Below, piece after piece: positions 1 to 6,563 of a stretch of DNA of 64,000 nucleotides. The notes under the pieces were generated by a model. The model saw only the letters and a program-made list of their open reading frames with translations, was not told the DNA's origin and searched no databases. The translations under genes and the position numbers were made by a program. The stretch comes from a virus. The stretch is taken from the IMG/VR virus record IMGVR_UViG_3300004369_000005, positions 1 through 64,000 of that record, one strand, 5' to 3'. How positions within the stretch are numbered: the first letter of the stretch is position 1; every line of letters starts with the position of its first letter.

Positions 1-47
1 TCATACATCTCAGTCGTGAGACGATTGCCAAGCATCCATAGTTTCAT
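1..47 (-). CDS. 5' part of a small hypothetical protein, cut by window edge
   Basis: An ATG at 47 opens a frame (MKLWMLGNRLTTEMY...) that runs off the left edge. The start overlaps the TGA of the upstream gene as ATGA, the coupling used throughout this cluster, which supports it being real. Too little is visible to assign a function. Confidence 0.55.
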   Translation of the reverse strand, partial: MKLWMLGNRLTTEMY

Positions 48-196
48 GATTTATGTTTCTTATCAAAAGGTTGCCAGTGTTGCCAGTTATATTTATGGAT
101 CGCCCATATACCAGCAATAGGAACTGCTATCAACAATATTCCTAGTATTCCAAGTCCTATGGGACTTTCCATTGTGTGTCGTATGAATAAAATCAT
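44..196 (-). CDS. 50-aa single-span membrane protein
   Basis: This 50-residue protein has one hydrophobic segment (about residues 11-32, rich in Gly/Ile/Leu) followed by a Trp/His/Lys-rich tail (IHKYNWQHWQPFDKKHKS). It starts at 196 with an ATGA overlap to the preceding 26-aa gene and ends in an ATGA overlap with the next. It belongs to the petE-linked string of mini membrane proteins. I do not recognise the family; a role at a host membrane is inference from the span alone. Confidence 0.6.
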   Translation of the reverse strand: MILFIRHTMESPIGLGILGILLIAVPIAGIWAIHKYNWQHWQPFDKKHKS

Positions 197-273
197 TCTG
201 AAAATATCGATAGTATAAAAAGAAATACTCCAAAACTACACATGAAAATAAGAATGCCTAGTTGGACTTCCAT
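193..273 (-). CDS. 26-aa membrane mini-protein
   Basis: This very short frame (MEVQLGILIFMCSFGVFLFI..., 26 residues) is almost wholly one hydrophobic span. It overlaps the end of the upstream coiled-coil gene by 16 nt and the start of the next gene by ATGA. The case for it being real is continuity: without it the operon would have a gap between two coupled genes. No homologue is recognised. Confidence 0.45.
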   Translation of the reverse strand: MEVQLGILIFMCSFGVFLFILSIFSE

Positions 274-443
274 GTTTTCCAAGGGTCGCTATTGTTTATA
301 CATGAATTAGGATGAGCCCATTGTTTTTCATCTTTCATAGACAAAATATGTCTTAGTCTTCGAATCTCTTCTTTTAACCAGCGGTTTTCTTTTTTTAGTT
401 CTTCAATGTGCTGTTCCATTTCCTTTATAGTTTTCGGTATCAT
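258..443 (-). CDS. 61-aa coiled-coil protein, unknown function
   Basis: ATG at 443 is preferred over an upstream GTG at 452 because an AAGGTGG ribosome-binding site lies 5 nt before it. Residues about 5-37 are Glu/Lys/Leu-rich with heptad spacing (EELKKENRWLKEEIRRLRHI), predicting a coiled coil. The tail is polar and ends DPWKTWKSN. It overlaps both neighbours (403-534 upstream, 193-273 downstream). Function unknown. Confidence 0.65.
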   Translation of the reverse strand: MIPKTIKEMEQHIEELKKENRWLKEEIRRLRHILSMKDEKQWAHPNSCINNSDPWKTWKSN

Positions 444-534
444 AGTATCCACCTTTCCTTGCTCCGAAGTAGAGTGTGGTTAAAACAAAAGGCACCGCCA
501 CAATTAGCAGTGCCCGTCCCAATAAATGCTCCAT
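403..534 (-). CDS. 43-aa single-span membrane protein
   Basis: The sequence has a hydrophobic segment (residues 4-23) followed by FGARKGGYYDTENYKGNG, a polar tail. Size and layout recall small thylakoid or cytoplasmic membrane peptides, but I cannot place it in a photosystem family. It overlaps the next gene by 41 nt and the previous by 31 nt, consistent with a compressed operon downstream of petE. Confidence 0.6.
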   Translation of the reverse strand: MEHLLGRALLIVAVPFVLTTLYFGARKGGYYDTENYKGNGTAH

Positions 535-644
535 GTTTTTTTATTTGGAATGTGTGAAATGACTGAAGTTAATACGAACCATTCGGATGCTGTAGAATAA
601 ACTACATACTTGATATCGTTTACTGTAACGATATACTTCCTCAT
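504..644 (-). CDS. 46-aa hypothetical protein
   Basis: Starts at 644 by ATGA overlap with the preceding membrane protein. The sequence (MRKYIVTVNDIKYVVYSTAS...) looks like a small beta-rich soluble domain with aromatic residues at the C terminus (WSIYWDGHC). No family is recognised. Confidence 0.55.
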   Translation of the reverse strand: MRKYIVTVNDIKYVVYSTASEWFVLTSVISHIPNKKTWSIYWDGHC

Positions 645-754
645 GGATTATGGTTTTTGTTTTCTTTAATTTTTTGATATCCCCATACAGCGAGGGTGCC
701 GATACCTAGACCAGCAAGACAACAGAGTAACATATGCCAAAAGTGATGGGTCAT
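641..754 (-). CDS. 37-aa single-span membrane protein next to petE
   Basis: The start codon overlaps the petE stop as ATGA, so translation is probably coupled to plastocyanin. Residues about 8-25 are a Leu/Gly/Cys-rich membrane span followed by a Lys-rich tail (YQKIKENKNHNP). An association with petE function is possible from the coupling alone; nothing in the sequence shows it. Confidence 0.6.
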   Translation of the reverse strand: MTHHFWHMLLCCLAGLGIGTLAVWGYQKIKENKNHNP

Positions 755-1074
755 GAGACGTGAATAGTTCCGATCATTCCAGCCCCCTTGTGGGGACCAC
801 ACCAGTAAGTATAATCTCCTGCCTCTGGGAATGTCAACTCAAAGTCCTCGCCTGGTAACATAGCGAGACCTTCGTGTGAGAGTTCTGGGTGATCCTCTAC
901 CACTACGTTGTGGGGAGGAAGCATGTTGTTGATGAAGTGGACTGATTCGCCAGCAGAGATGGATACCTCGGTAGGTTCAAAGACTAGGTTGCCATTGGCA
1001 CCCATCATGACATCTACAGCCCAAGCAGGTGTAGCAAGAAAAAGTGTAGCAAGTAGTGCAAATAGGAATTTCAT
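751..1074 (-). CDS. petE: Plastocyanin (blue copper electron carrier)
   Basis: Plastocyanin carries electrons from cytochrome b6f to photosystem I in the thylakoid lumen, and phage copies are known auxiliary metabolic genes. The 107-aa product begins with a signal peptide (hydrophobic residues 3-15, probable cleavage after AWA at 19). All four type-1 copper ligands are present: His55 (PPHN), Cys92, His95 and Met100, with the plastocyanin spacing C-x2-H-x4-M. The mature chain of about 88 residues is shorter than typical host plastocyanin (about 97-105). It overlaps both neighbours by 4 nt (ATGA). A TATAAT box at 1245-1250 could give it expression separate from the late genes. The family assignment is secure. 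Confidence 0.96.
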   Translation of the reverse strand: MKFLFALLATLFLATPAWAVDVMMGANGNLVFEPTEVSISAGESVHFINNMLPPHNVVVEDHPELSHEGLAMLPGEDFELTFPEAGDYTYWCGPHKGAGMIGTIHVS

Positions 1075-1226
1075 TCTTTTACCGAATACTGATCTTGATA
1101 AGTTTTGAGCTTATTAATCAGATCATCATATTGTTCCCACATGTATTCACTACCTGTCTTCTCTTGGTAGAGTTGACAAGCAATGATTAGACGTGTGATA
1201 TCAGTGTCATTGAGACGCATTTTCAT
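1071..1226 (-). CDS. 51-aa hypothetical protein upstream of petE
   Basis: Reads MKMRLNDTDITRLIIACQLY... and is predicted mostly helical with charged residues. Its TGA overlaps the petE ATG (ATGA), so it heads the petE transcription unit. It starts about 19 nt downstream of a TATAAT box. An internal ATG at 1220 is an alternative start. Function unknown. Confidence 0.65.
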   Translation of the reverse strand: MKMRLNDTDITRLIIACQLYQEKTGSEYMWEQYDDLINKLKTYQDQYSVKE

Positions 1227-1244
1227 ATCAAAACTCACTTACTA

Positions 1245-1250
1245 ATTATA
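1245..1250 (-). promoter_or_regulatory. -10 box (TATAAT) ahead of the petE cluster
   Basis: A perfect TATAAT on the minus strand, with a weak TGTGAA 17 nt upstream. It lies in the 1227-1302 gap after the late gene at 1303. It differs from the CTAAATA-type late boxes around it, suggesting that petE can be read by host-type RNA polymerase. Confidence 0.5.
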
Positions 1251-1302
1251 GGTTCACTAAGTAATAATTCACATTCTTTACAATGTTTTCACAGTTGTGT
1301 TA

Positions 1303-1473
1303 TCATTTCTTGACTGACTTGATGGGGACAGCGAAACGATCCCATGCCTTCTCCCCATAAGAACACTCATCTCTAGTCTCTGGTTTCTGACAGAGCCTAC
1401 AAAACTTTTTCTCTTCTTTCTCTTTCTTCTTTGCTTCTTCAGCGAGATGCTTGATCTCCTTATATGCTCTCAT
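1303..1473 (-). CDS. 56-aa Cys-containing hypothetical protein
   Basis: The N-terminal half is highly charged (AEEAKKKEKEEKK), followed by CxxC at residues 25-28 and another Cys at 37, then a conserved-looking EKAWDRFAVP. Three cysteines could bind a metal but do not make a full zinc site. It follows a GGATAAATA late box by about 25 nt, so it is probably late. Unknown function. Confidence 0.6.
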   Translation of the reverse strand: MRAYKEIKHLAEEAKKKEKEEKKFCRLCQKPETRDECSYGEKAWDRFAVPIKSVKK

Positions 1474-1497
1474 GATAAACGCTGAGGGTTTACCAAA

Positions 1498-1507
1498 TTA
1501 TTTATCC
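1498..1507 (-). promoter_or_regulatory. Late promoter-like box (GGATAAATA)
   Basis: Matches the T4-type late element at seven of eight positions (TATAAATA). It overlaps the stop codon of the 89-aa gene and precedes the gene at 1303-1473. Confidence 0.45.
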
Positions 1508-1771
1508 AAAATGAGATACTGAGGTAGCATAGAGATCAGTAACCGCTGCTTCTGTCTCTAGAGTATCAGTTGGTTCCTTCTCAATTACAAGTGGTCTGTG
1601 TGGTGCGACATAGAGACTACCTAGTGTTGTACCACCAGCATTCTTGAGTGTAACTAGGTGAGCGTTACCACCAGCATGGTTGTGCTGTAATAGAATTCTT
1701 GTGCCTAGATCAATGTTCTGACCTGTAGTTGTGAGAGCAGTTGCCTCTCCTAATAGTTTTACTACGTTCAT
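1502..1771 (-). CDS. 89-aa protein following gp16, probable virion-related
   Basis: Begins MNVVKLLGEATALTTTGQ and is beta-rich with Thr/Ala/Gly content and short hydrophobic strands, similar in composition to small capsid-decoration or fibre proteins. It sits immediately after the small terminase gene with a 4-nt overlap, where T4-like phages place gp17 further along. Function is not recognised; virion association is inferred from position and composition. Confidence 0.7.
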   Translation of the reverse strand: MNVVKLLGEATALTTTGQNIDLGTRILLQHNHAGGNAHLVTLKNAGGTTLGSLYVAPHRPLVIEKEPTDTLETEAAVTDLYATSVSHFG

Positions 1772-2169
1772 CGTTTGTTACCGTTCATTTGTTTTAGCAT
1801 CTTCTGTAGTTCCGCAGTGCTACCGACAAACATAGCGTTGTTGGTGACCTTGGTTGGACCTTTCTTTTCCTCATCAAGATCCTTCATCTTCTTATGTAGG
1901 TCTTGGAGTTTCTCAGTCATGTCTGCAACGTGCTTCATTGCCGCTACAGCGACTTCATACGCTCTAGGGTGCCCTGACTCCTGAGCGACCTCTAGAGCGC
2001 CTCTGACCGCCTCCTGACCCTGATCTATGAGGCTGTATAGTTCGCCTCTGGTATATTCATAGTCTTTCTGGCGATCGTCATCAGTTTTATCAACCTTTAC
2101 TGGTGATTTTTCTTCCACAGGTTCAGCACTGATATTGAGGATCTCCTCCATGTTCTCTTCTAGGCTCAT
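1768..2169 (-). CDS. 16: Small terminase subunit gp16
   Basis: The small terminase regulates DNA recognition and stimulates the gp17 packaging motor. The 133-aa product has the central helical signature of T4 gp16 (YTRGELYSLIDQGQEAVRG and SGHPRAYEVA) and the C-terminal NNAMFVGSTAELQKMLK. A disordered acidic N terminus (about 30 residues) precedes the core. It overlaps gp15 upstream and the 89-aa gene downstream by 4 nt each. The large subunit gp17 is not in the window and is expected to the left. Confidence 0.88.
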   Translation of the reverse strand: MSLEENMEEILNISAEPVEEKSPVKVDKTDDDRQKDYEYTRGELYSLIDQGQEAVRGALEVAQESGHPRAYEVAVAAMKHVADMTEKLQDLHKKMKDLDEEKKGPTKVTNNAMFVGSTAELQKMLKQMNGNKR

Positions 2170-2966
2170 AAGAATTCAATTCCTTCATTAAATCCAAAGT
2201 CATCACTGGCTTCAACTAGAACATCATCGAGAACATCGACAACTCCATCTTCATTGATATCTGTTTTTGCTTTGGGTGTGTAAGTTCTTGTAATGGTTCT
2301 ACGATTAACAGCAGCATCCCCGATAGTCTCGTGAATAATTGCTTTCCTAATAACATCGGAAGTGTTATATGGACCGTAGAGATAAGATCTCATTGTAAAA
2401 TTTAATGTATATGCAATATACCTACGCTGCATAAAACTATCATCCCACTCATCTTCGCTGCTGATGTTGTTTAAAACAATAGCGACATCTCTTTTTTCAT
2501 CCATGTCTGGAATCATATTAAGAGTTACTGAGAATGATGGTTGAAAGTATGGTAAAATTTGCTCTACAATTTGTAGTGCATCGTCCTGAGACTTAGCAAT
2601 AACTCCTAATTCAAAACTCAGATTATAAGGAACAGGAACATACTGAACTCTGACCTCATTACCATTATCAGCAATAATGGTTTTGTATTTTTGAATTGGT
2701 GATGTCTTACGGGAAGAATCGTAATCAATTCCTGTCATCTCGAAATAGAGACGTGGCAATGTGATAGATACTTTTGATGATGAAGCATTCTCTTCCAAAC
2801 GAACAAGAAACTTCTGCTTGGGTCCGTATGCTAAAGGAACCTTTTGCTCCTCTAAAACTTCACCACTGCTAGGATCAGTGCTCTTCATTGTAATATTATT
2901 GAAGAGCGTACCAAACGCAATAATGTTCTTACGAACAATTTGATTGTAAAAATGTGATCCTAACAT
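2166..2966 (-). CDS. 15: Tail sheath stabiliser / tail terminator gp15
   Basis: gp15 caps the tail tube and sheath and joins the tail to the neck. The 266-aa length matches T4 gp15 (about 270). The N terminus (MLGSHFYNQIVRKNIIAFGTLF) and the RRYIAYTLNFTMRSYLYGP segment near residue 185 are typical. Its start overlaps the gp14 stop (TAATG), and it lies in the standard order gp13-gp14-gp15-gp16. Confidence 0.9.
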   Translation of the reverse strand: MLGSHFYNQIVRKNIIAFGTLFNNITMKSTDPSSGEVLEEQKVPLAYGPKQKFLVRLEENASSSKVSITLPRLYFEMTGIDYDSSRKTSPIQKYKTIIADNGNEVRVQYVPVPYNLSFELGVIAKSQDDALQIVEQILPYFQPSFSVTLNMIPDMDEKRDVAIVLNNISSEDEWDDSFMQRRYIAYTLNFTMRSYLYGPYNTSDVIRKAIIHETIGDAAVNRRTITRTYTPKAKTDINEDGVVDVLDDVLVEASDDFGFNEGIEFL

Positions 2967-4087
2967 TAGATACTACCCGTAAAATTACCAGCTTCACCAA
3001 AAGGATTTCTTTCCGTCCAATCAATGATGTCATCAGCTTCATTTTCGATCTGTCTATTTTGATCGTAGTTGCTGTTCGTATTATTTAGAGTGTCAAATGT
3101 CTCAGGACTCCACTTAGCACCTGAAGTTAGACCAGTTATAGTCTCAGCAGTTGTAAAAGTTCCTGTTCTGTTTACTACTTCAAGAGCTCTGGTTGCGCTA
3201 TCCCAGGACTTGACTTCTGCTCTATTGTCCTTAGGTGAGTAGTCAATAGTAACAGTAGGAGGAGTTGTATACCCACTACCCCCGTTAGTAACAAGGACGT
3301 TAGTAACAAGACCAGTCGAGCTAACCGTTGCAGTGGCTGTTGCTCCATTTCCATCTCCTGTAATAGTTACTGATGGTGGAAGAGCAGCATTGTAGTGCAA
3401 TCCACTATCGCTAATAGTTATACCATCGACAGAATCTCCACTTAATGTTGCTACTGCTTTAGCGTGGAATTCATCTCCAACAACTTCCTCACCTACAGTA
3501 AAGTCTCCTGTACCACCAGGGTCCATAAAGAGTTTAATGCTATTAGCAAATGTTGTTTCGATATCATCAATTTCTTCGATGCCAGTATCAAAGTCATCAC
3601 TACCGAGTTCATAGATCTCAGCGGTGATAGCATAGAACTGGATCTTACCAAACTGGAAGAATGGTTCTTCCTTACCAACAAACTTGATTTCGTAGATATC
3701 TTGTGTCAACGGGAAATACAATAAGTCTCCCTCATTGGGTCTACTAGTAACAGTGAGATTAGGACTATGCTCTGCCACTTCTTCATCCCAGCGTCTTGTA
3801 GACACGCGGAAGATAATCTCATCTGTAATTCTCAAACCAAACTTACTGATGAACTCTGCATTGTCACCAAAACCCATGACGTTCTGTAGCAGCATTTCTA
3901 TCTGGAATTGTTCTTGATACTTGGAGTATCTAACTTCATCCAGTGTACTGTCTTGCAGAACTATCCTAGGGATATAGTATACATCTGAACCAAACAGTTT
4001 GATTTGCTCGTCCACCAGATCCTGTACGAGATTCTGTTCGCCACTGTGACCTTGGTAGTATGTTGGAAAGTAGGGACTTGTAGGCAT
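2966..4087 (-). CDS. 14: Neck protein gp14 with inserted fibre-type repeats
   Basis: gp14 forms the neck with gp13 and joins head to tail. The N-terminal half (MPTSPYFPTYYQGHSGEQNL; later FRVSTRRWDEE, QFYAITAEIYELGSDDFDTG) is gp14-like. The protein is 373 aa against about 256 in T4. The extra length, residues about 190-340, holds two beta repeats of the kind found in the giant fibres (ISDSGLHYNAALPPSVTI and VTNGGSGYTTPPTVTI). The C terminus (DIIDWTERNPFGEA) returns to a gp14-like pattern. It is one base from gp13 downstream of it in the message. Confidence 0.9.
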   Translation of the reverse strand: MPTSPYFPTYYQGHSGEQNLVQDLVDEQIKLFGSDVYYIPRIVLQDSTLDEVRYSKYQEQFQIEMLLQNVMGFGDNAEFISKFGLRITDEIIFRVSTRRWDEEVAEHSPNLTVTSRPNEGDLLYFPLTQDIYEIKFVGKEEPFFQFGKIQFYAITAEIYELGSDDFDTGIEEIDDIETTFANSIKLFMDPGGTGDFTVGEEVVGDEFHAKAVATLSGDSVDGITISDSGLHYNAALPPSVTITGDGNGATATATVSSTGLVTNVLVTNGGSGYTTPPTVTIDYSPKDNRAEVKSWDSATRALEVVNRTGTFTTAETITGLTSGAKWSPETFDTLNNTNSNYDQNRQIENEADDIIDWTERNPFGEAGNFTGSI

Positions 4088-4088
4088 C

Positions 4089-4889
4089 TTATCCGATCAT
4101 ATCCATTGGTGGGATTGCATACTTGCTGAGAACTTCGCTTTCGATTTTCTCAATTTCTGCTAGTGCGTCTGTGTAGATTTCTCTACCGTTAAGAGTAACA
4201 CCGCCAGGTAACTGGACGTTGTTATATTTAATTAAATTTGTACCCCACTGCTTCTTCATGAGAGCAGTAGCATACTTTTTGACAAACATATCATTATACA
4301 TTTCAGTCGCATCATTAGGATCAATCATACGATGACACTCAATCAGGATGTTAGATCCATTCTTGAGAAAGTCTTTATCAAGATCCATATAGAGACGATC
4401 ACGACGTGCTGTGTATCTGAACTGCTGGAATGATCCATTATTCAGAACCATATCTAAAGTTTCTAGATATTGTTTAGTCATATAATAGTTGAGGATATCA
4501 AGTGATCCGAATGCATATAGATCATTCAAGAATAATTGATACTCAACGCCAAATAGATTGGAACGGATTGAGTTGCTGACAAGACCAAATACTCTTGTGA
4601 TACCAGTTACATGTGATGGAATTGGAATGTAGTTAGTCGCTTCATTCCAATCGGTTGTACCATTACTAGTTGTTACACTAGCAGCAAACCTTGCTTTATC
4701 GTCAGCAGTAATTTCGTGGTATAAGTAAGCACGCTCCATACCATTGTAGCAGTTCTCTTGGAAGAACTGAATGGTATCATCAATAACGTTGTTGACCTGC
4801 TCGTCATCGATATTGACTTGCAGTACAGGCTCACCCAACTGCCTCTTACAGTATGTTATAAGATCAGCCCTTGAGTTTGGAGATGCCAT
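4089..4889 (-). CDS. 13: Neck protein gp13 (head completion)
   Basis: gp13 binds the portal after DNA packaging. ATG at 4889 (MASPNSRADLITYCKRQLG) gives 266 aa, a little shorter than T4 gp13 (309). Recognisable segments are QLGEPVLQVNIDDEQVNNVI, IDDTIQFFQENCYNG and the acidic/helical C terminus. It is the first gene after a terminator hairpin and the nested late box at 4899-4934, so it likely starts the neck-terminase transcript (gp13-14-15-16). Confidence 0.9.
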   Translation of the reverse strand: MASPNSRADLITYCKRQLGEPVLQVNIDDEQVNNVIDDTIQFFQENCYNGMERAYLYHEITADDKARFAASVTTSNGTTDWNEATNYIPIPSHVTGITRVFGLVSNSIRSNLFGVEYQLFLNDLYAFGSLDILNYYMTKQYLETLDMVLNNGSFQQFRYTARRDRLYMDLDKDFLKNGSNILIECHRMIDPNDATEMYNDMFVKKYATALMKKQWGTNLIKYNNVQLPGGVTLNGREIYTDALAEIEKIESEVLSKYAIPPMDMIG

Positions 4890-4898
4890 TACACACAA

Positions 4899-4934
4899 AA
4901 AATCCCTTCTTACCTATTTAGGAAGAAGGGATTT
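4899..4934 (-). terminator. Rho-independent terminator with late promoter in its loop
   Basis: On the minus strand AATCCCTTCTT and AAGAAGGGATT form an 11-12 bp stem followed by TTTTT, a strong terminator for the 4940-5131 gene. The 11-nt loop contains CCTAAATAGG, which includes the CTAAATA late box, just upstream of gp13. Confidence 0.85.
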
Positions 4935-4939
4935 AGTAT

Positions 4940-5131
4940 TTATTCAGCGGGTGTTTGCTCTGCTGGTTCTTCCTCACCTGCTAAGAGACCGATAGTCTCC
5001 AGTCCGCCAATGAGTTTTAGTTTGTATTCTTTTGCTTTGTCTAGATTTTTTTCTAGTTCTGCAATTTGCTTGTCTGTATCAGCAATTTGTCTTTCAAAAT
5101 TTTCTTTTAACTGTGCTGGGTCCATTGCCAT
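4940..5131 (-). CDS. 63-aa coiled-coil protein
   Basis: ATG at 5131 is chosen because an AGGTGA ribosome-binding site precedes it; a GTG at 5140 would add three residues. Residues about 5-45 form a predicted coiled coil (heptads in FERQIADTDKQIAELEKNL). The C terminus is acidic and Pro-rich (GEEEPAEQTPAE). It has its own late box (5160-5166) and terminator, so it is a monocistronic late gene. Function unknown; scaffolding or virion assembly is a guess. Confidence 0.75.
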   Translation of the reverse strand: MAMDPAQLKENFERQIADTDKQIAELEKNLDKAKEYKLKLIGGLETIGLLAGEEEPAEQTPAE

Positions 5132-5159
5132 TTTTATCACCTGAGAATAGTGTGTGTAT

Positions 5160-5166
5160 TATTTAG
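5160..5166 (-). promoter_or_regulatory. Late promoter box (CTAAATA)
   Basis: Perfect CTAAATA on the minus strand in the 5141-5193 gap, about 28 nt before the 63-aa coiled-coil gene. Confidence 0.65.
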
Positions 5167-5193
5167 TGGGTAAATGTAAATCAATATTATAAT

Positions 5194-5376
5194 CTACCAT
5201 TTACCTAGGGGGCATGACATATGTTTAAATTTAGTTTTGATAGGCATAAAGCACATGCACTTTTTGCATTGCTTTGAGGGTTTGATGAATTTGTCGCAGG
5301 ACTTACAGATATCCATTCTATCTGCTCTAACGTCCTCGTCAACCATAAATCCCTCTTCAAAAGGATTGGGAAGCAT
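5194..5376 (-). CDS. 60-aa zinc-ribbon-like protein (DUF6171 type)
   Basis: Cysteines at CKSCDKFI, CKKCMCFM and the final CPLGKW make two CxxC knuckles plus extra Cys, a probable Zn-binding fold. The CxxC...CxxCxCFM...CPxGKW layout matches the DUF6171 family, seen in T4-like phages as far as I recall. It follows the glycine-rich protein with only a few bases between. No biochemical role is known to me. Confidence 0.8.
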   Translation of the reverse strand: MLPNPFEEGFMVDEDVRADRMDICKSCDKFIKPSKQCKKCMCFMPIKTKFKHMSCPLGKW

Positions 5377-5381
5377 AAAAT

Positions 5382-6536
5382 TTACTCACTCAACCATGTC
5401 ATTCTAACATATCCAGCACCACCATATCCACCTTCACTGCCAGTGTTACCACCTGCAGTAGCAGAAGTGTTTCCAGTAGAAGCGTTATATGATCCACCAC
5501 CTCCACCGTGTGTGCTATATGAAGACCACTGACCTGCAGTACAACCGCCAGTGTATCCGCCCCCGCCACCAGGACCAGAGAGCTGACCTCCGCCACCTCC
5601 TCCAAATCCACCAGAGTTTGCAAGACCACCTGTTGTATAACAAGTGTTTCCTGTTCCTCCTTTCAATCCGTTAACAAATGCTTTTCCGCCAATTGCAGTA
5701 GCACAGTGAGTGCCGCCATTAGCACCATCACTTAGATATCCACCACCTGCAGCGCCGTAGTGAGTACCACCAGCAGCATTTCCTCCTTCACCGACAGAAG
5801 GAGCTGATACAGCTGTATAACAAGTAAAACCTTGAACGCCCTGGGTAATTTGTCCTCTAGCAATATTAACGTCTCTAGTACATGAAGTTCCCCATGTGTT
5901 GCTAGCAGAACCACCTGCTGCACCAGCACACATCAATAGAGTTTCATTTGTTTCATCATAAATCCAAGTTGCTCCACCACCACCTGCTTCATTGCCGTGT
6001 GGAGATGAATAATCTCCACCACCAGATCCAACAGCAAATGAAATTCTGGTATCTTTTGTGATGTAGAATTCGCCAGAAATTTTTGCACCGTAAATATCAG
6101 TTACTCCTCTGTTCTGACATTTACCACCTCTTGCGCCACCAACTTCAAACTCATAAAGTCCATCTTTTGGTATAGCAACTGTTTGGAATCCTTGTCTCGC
6201 CTGATAAAAGAATCTAACGTTACCAGCAGCAGGAGTCTGGAATATGTATTCATTTTGTATGTCCGTTAATGCAGGACCTTCGTTAGCTCCCTTATCTACA
6301 ATGGGTTTGAAGAGGAATTCGTTGTCGTCTCCAAGACTCCAAAGGTCGTTACCAGTACCAATATTAGTTACCGCCCAGTTGTCAAATGGACCTCTAATTT
6401 GTAGATAATTAATATCAGAATTATATACAATCATTCCTGCTTCTAAATCAGTCAGAGCATCAATCTCTGCCTGGGTTAAAACTGGAAATTTAAGAGGACC
6501 AGTTAGATTAACTGTTTCTACTGTAATCGAAGACAT
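5382..6536 (-). CDS. Glycine-rich tail adhesin candidate
   Basis: Of 384 aa, residues 1-85 are a fibre-like attachment region (MSSITVETVNLTGPLKFPVL; later NSDINYLQIRGPFDNWAV). From about residue 120 the protein carries a Gly-rich domain with long Gly runs (GGFGGGGGGQLSGPGGGGG) resembling the Pfam glycine-rich family (PF12810) and, in style, the polyglycine tip adhesins of T-even phages (gp38). At least seven Cys are scattered through the Gly-rich half, unusual for a phage tip. It is next to other short fibre-like genes and the 3479-aa fibre. Host-receptor binding is inference. Confidence 0.75.
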   Translation of the reverse strand: MSSITVETVNLTGPLKFPVLTQAEIDALTDLEAGMIVYNSDINYLQIRGPFDNWAVTNIGTGNDLWSLGDDNEFLFKPIVDKGANEGPALTDIQNEYIFQTPAAGNVRFFYQARQGFQTVAIPKDGLYEFEVGGARGGKCQNRGVTDIYGAKISGEFYITKDTRISFAVGSGGGDYSSPHGNEAGGGGATWIYDETNETLLMCAGAAGGSASNTWGTSCTRDVNIARGQITQGVQGFTCYTAVSAPSVGEGGNAAGGTHYGAAGGGYLSDGANGGTHCATAIGGKAFVNGLKGGTGNTCYTTGGLANSGGFGGGGGGQLSGPGGGGGYTGGCTAGQWSSYSTHGGGGGSYNASTGNTSATAGGNTGSEGGYGGAGYVRMTWLSE

Positions 6537-6563
6537 TTTGTATCAAGCTTAGTTTACTGGTTT

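Noticed and set aside
751-1074. Possibility that the cupredoxin in the 1599-aa protein is a misplaced petE copy
   Set aside because: Ligand spacing and flanking sequence differ from petE and the domain is in-frame inside fibre repeats.
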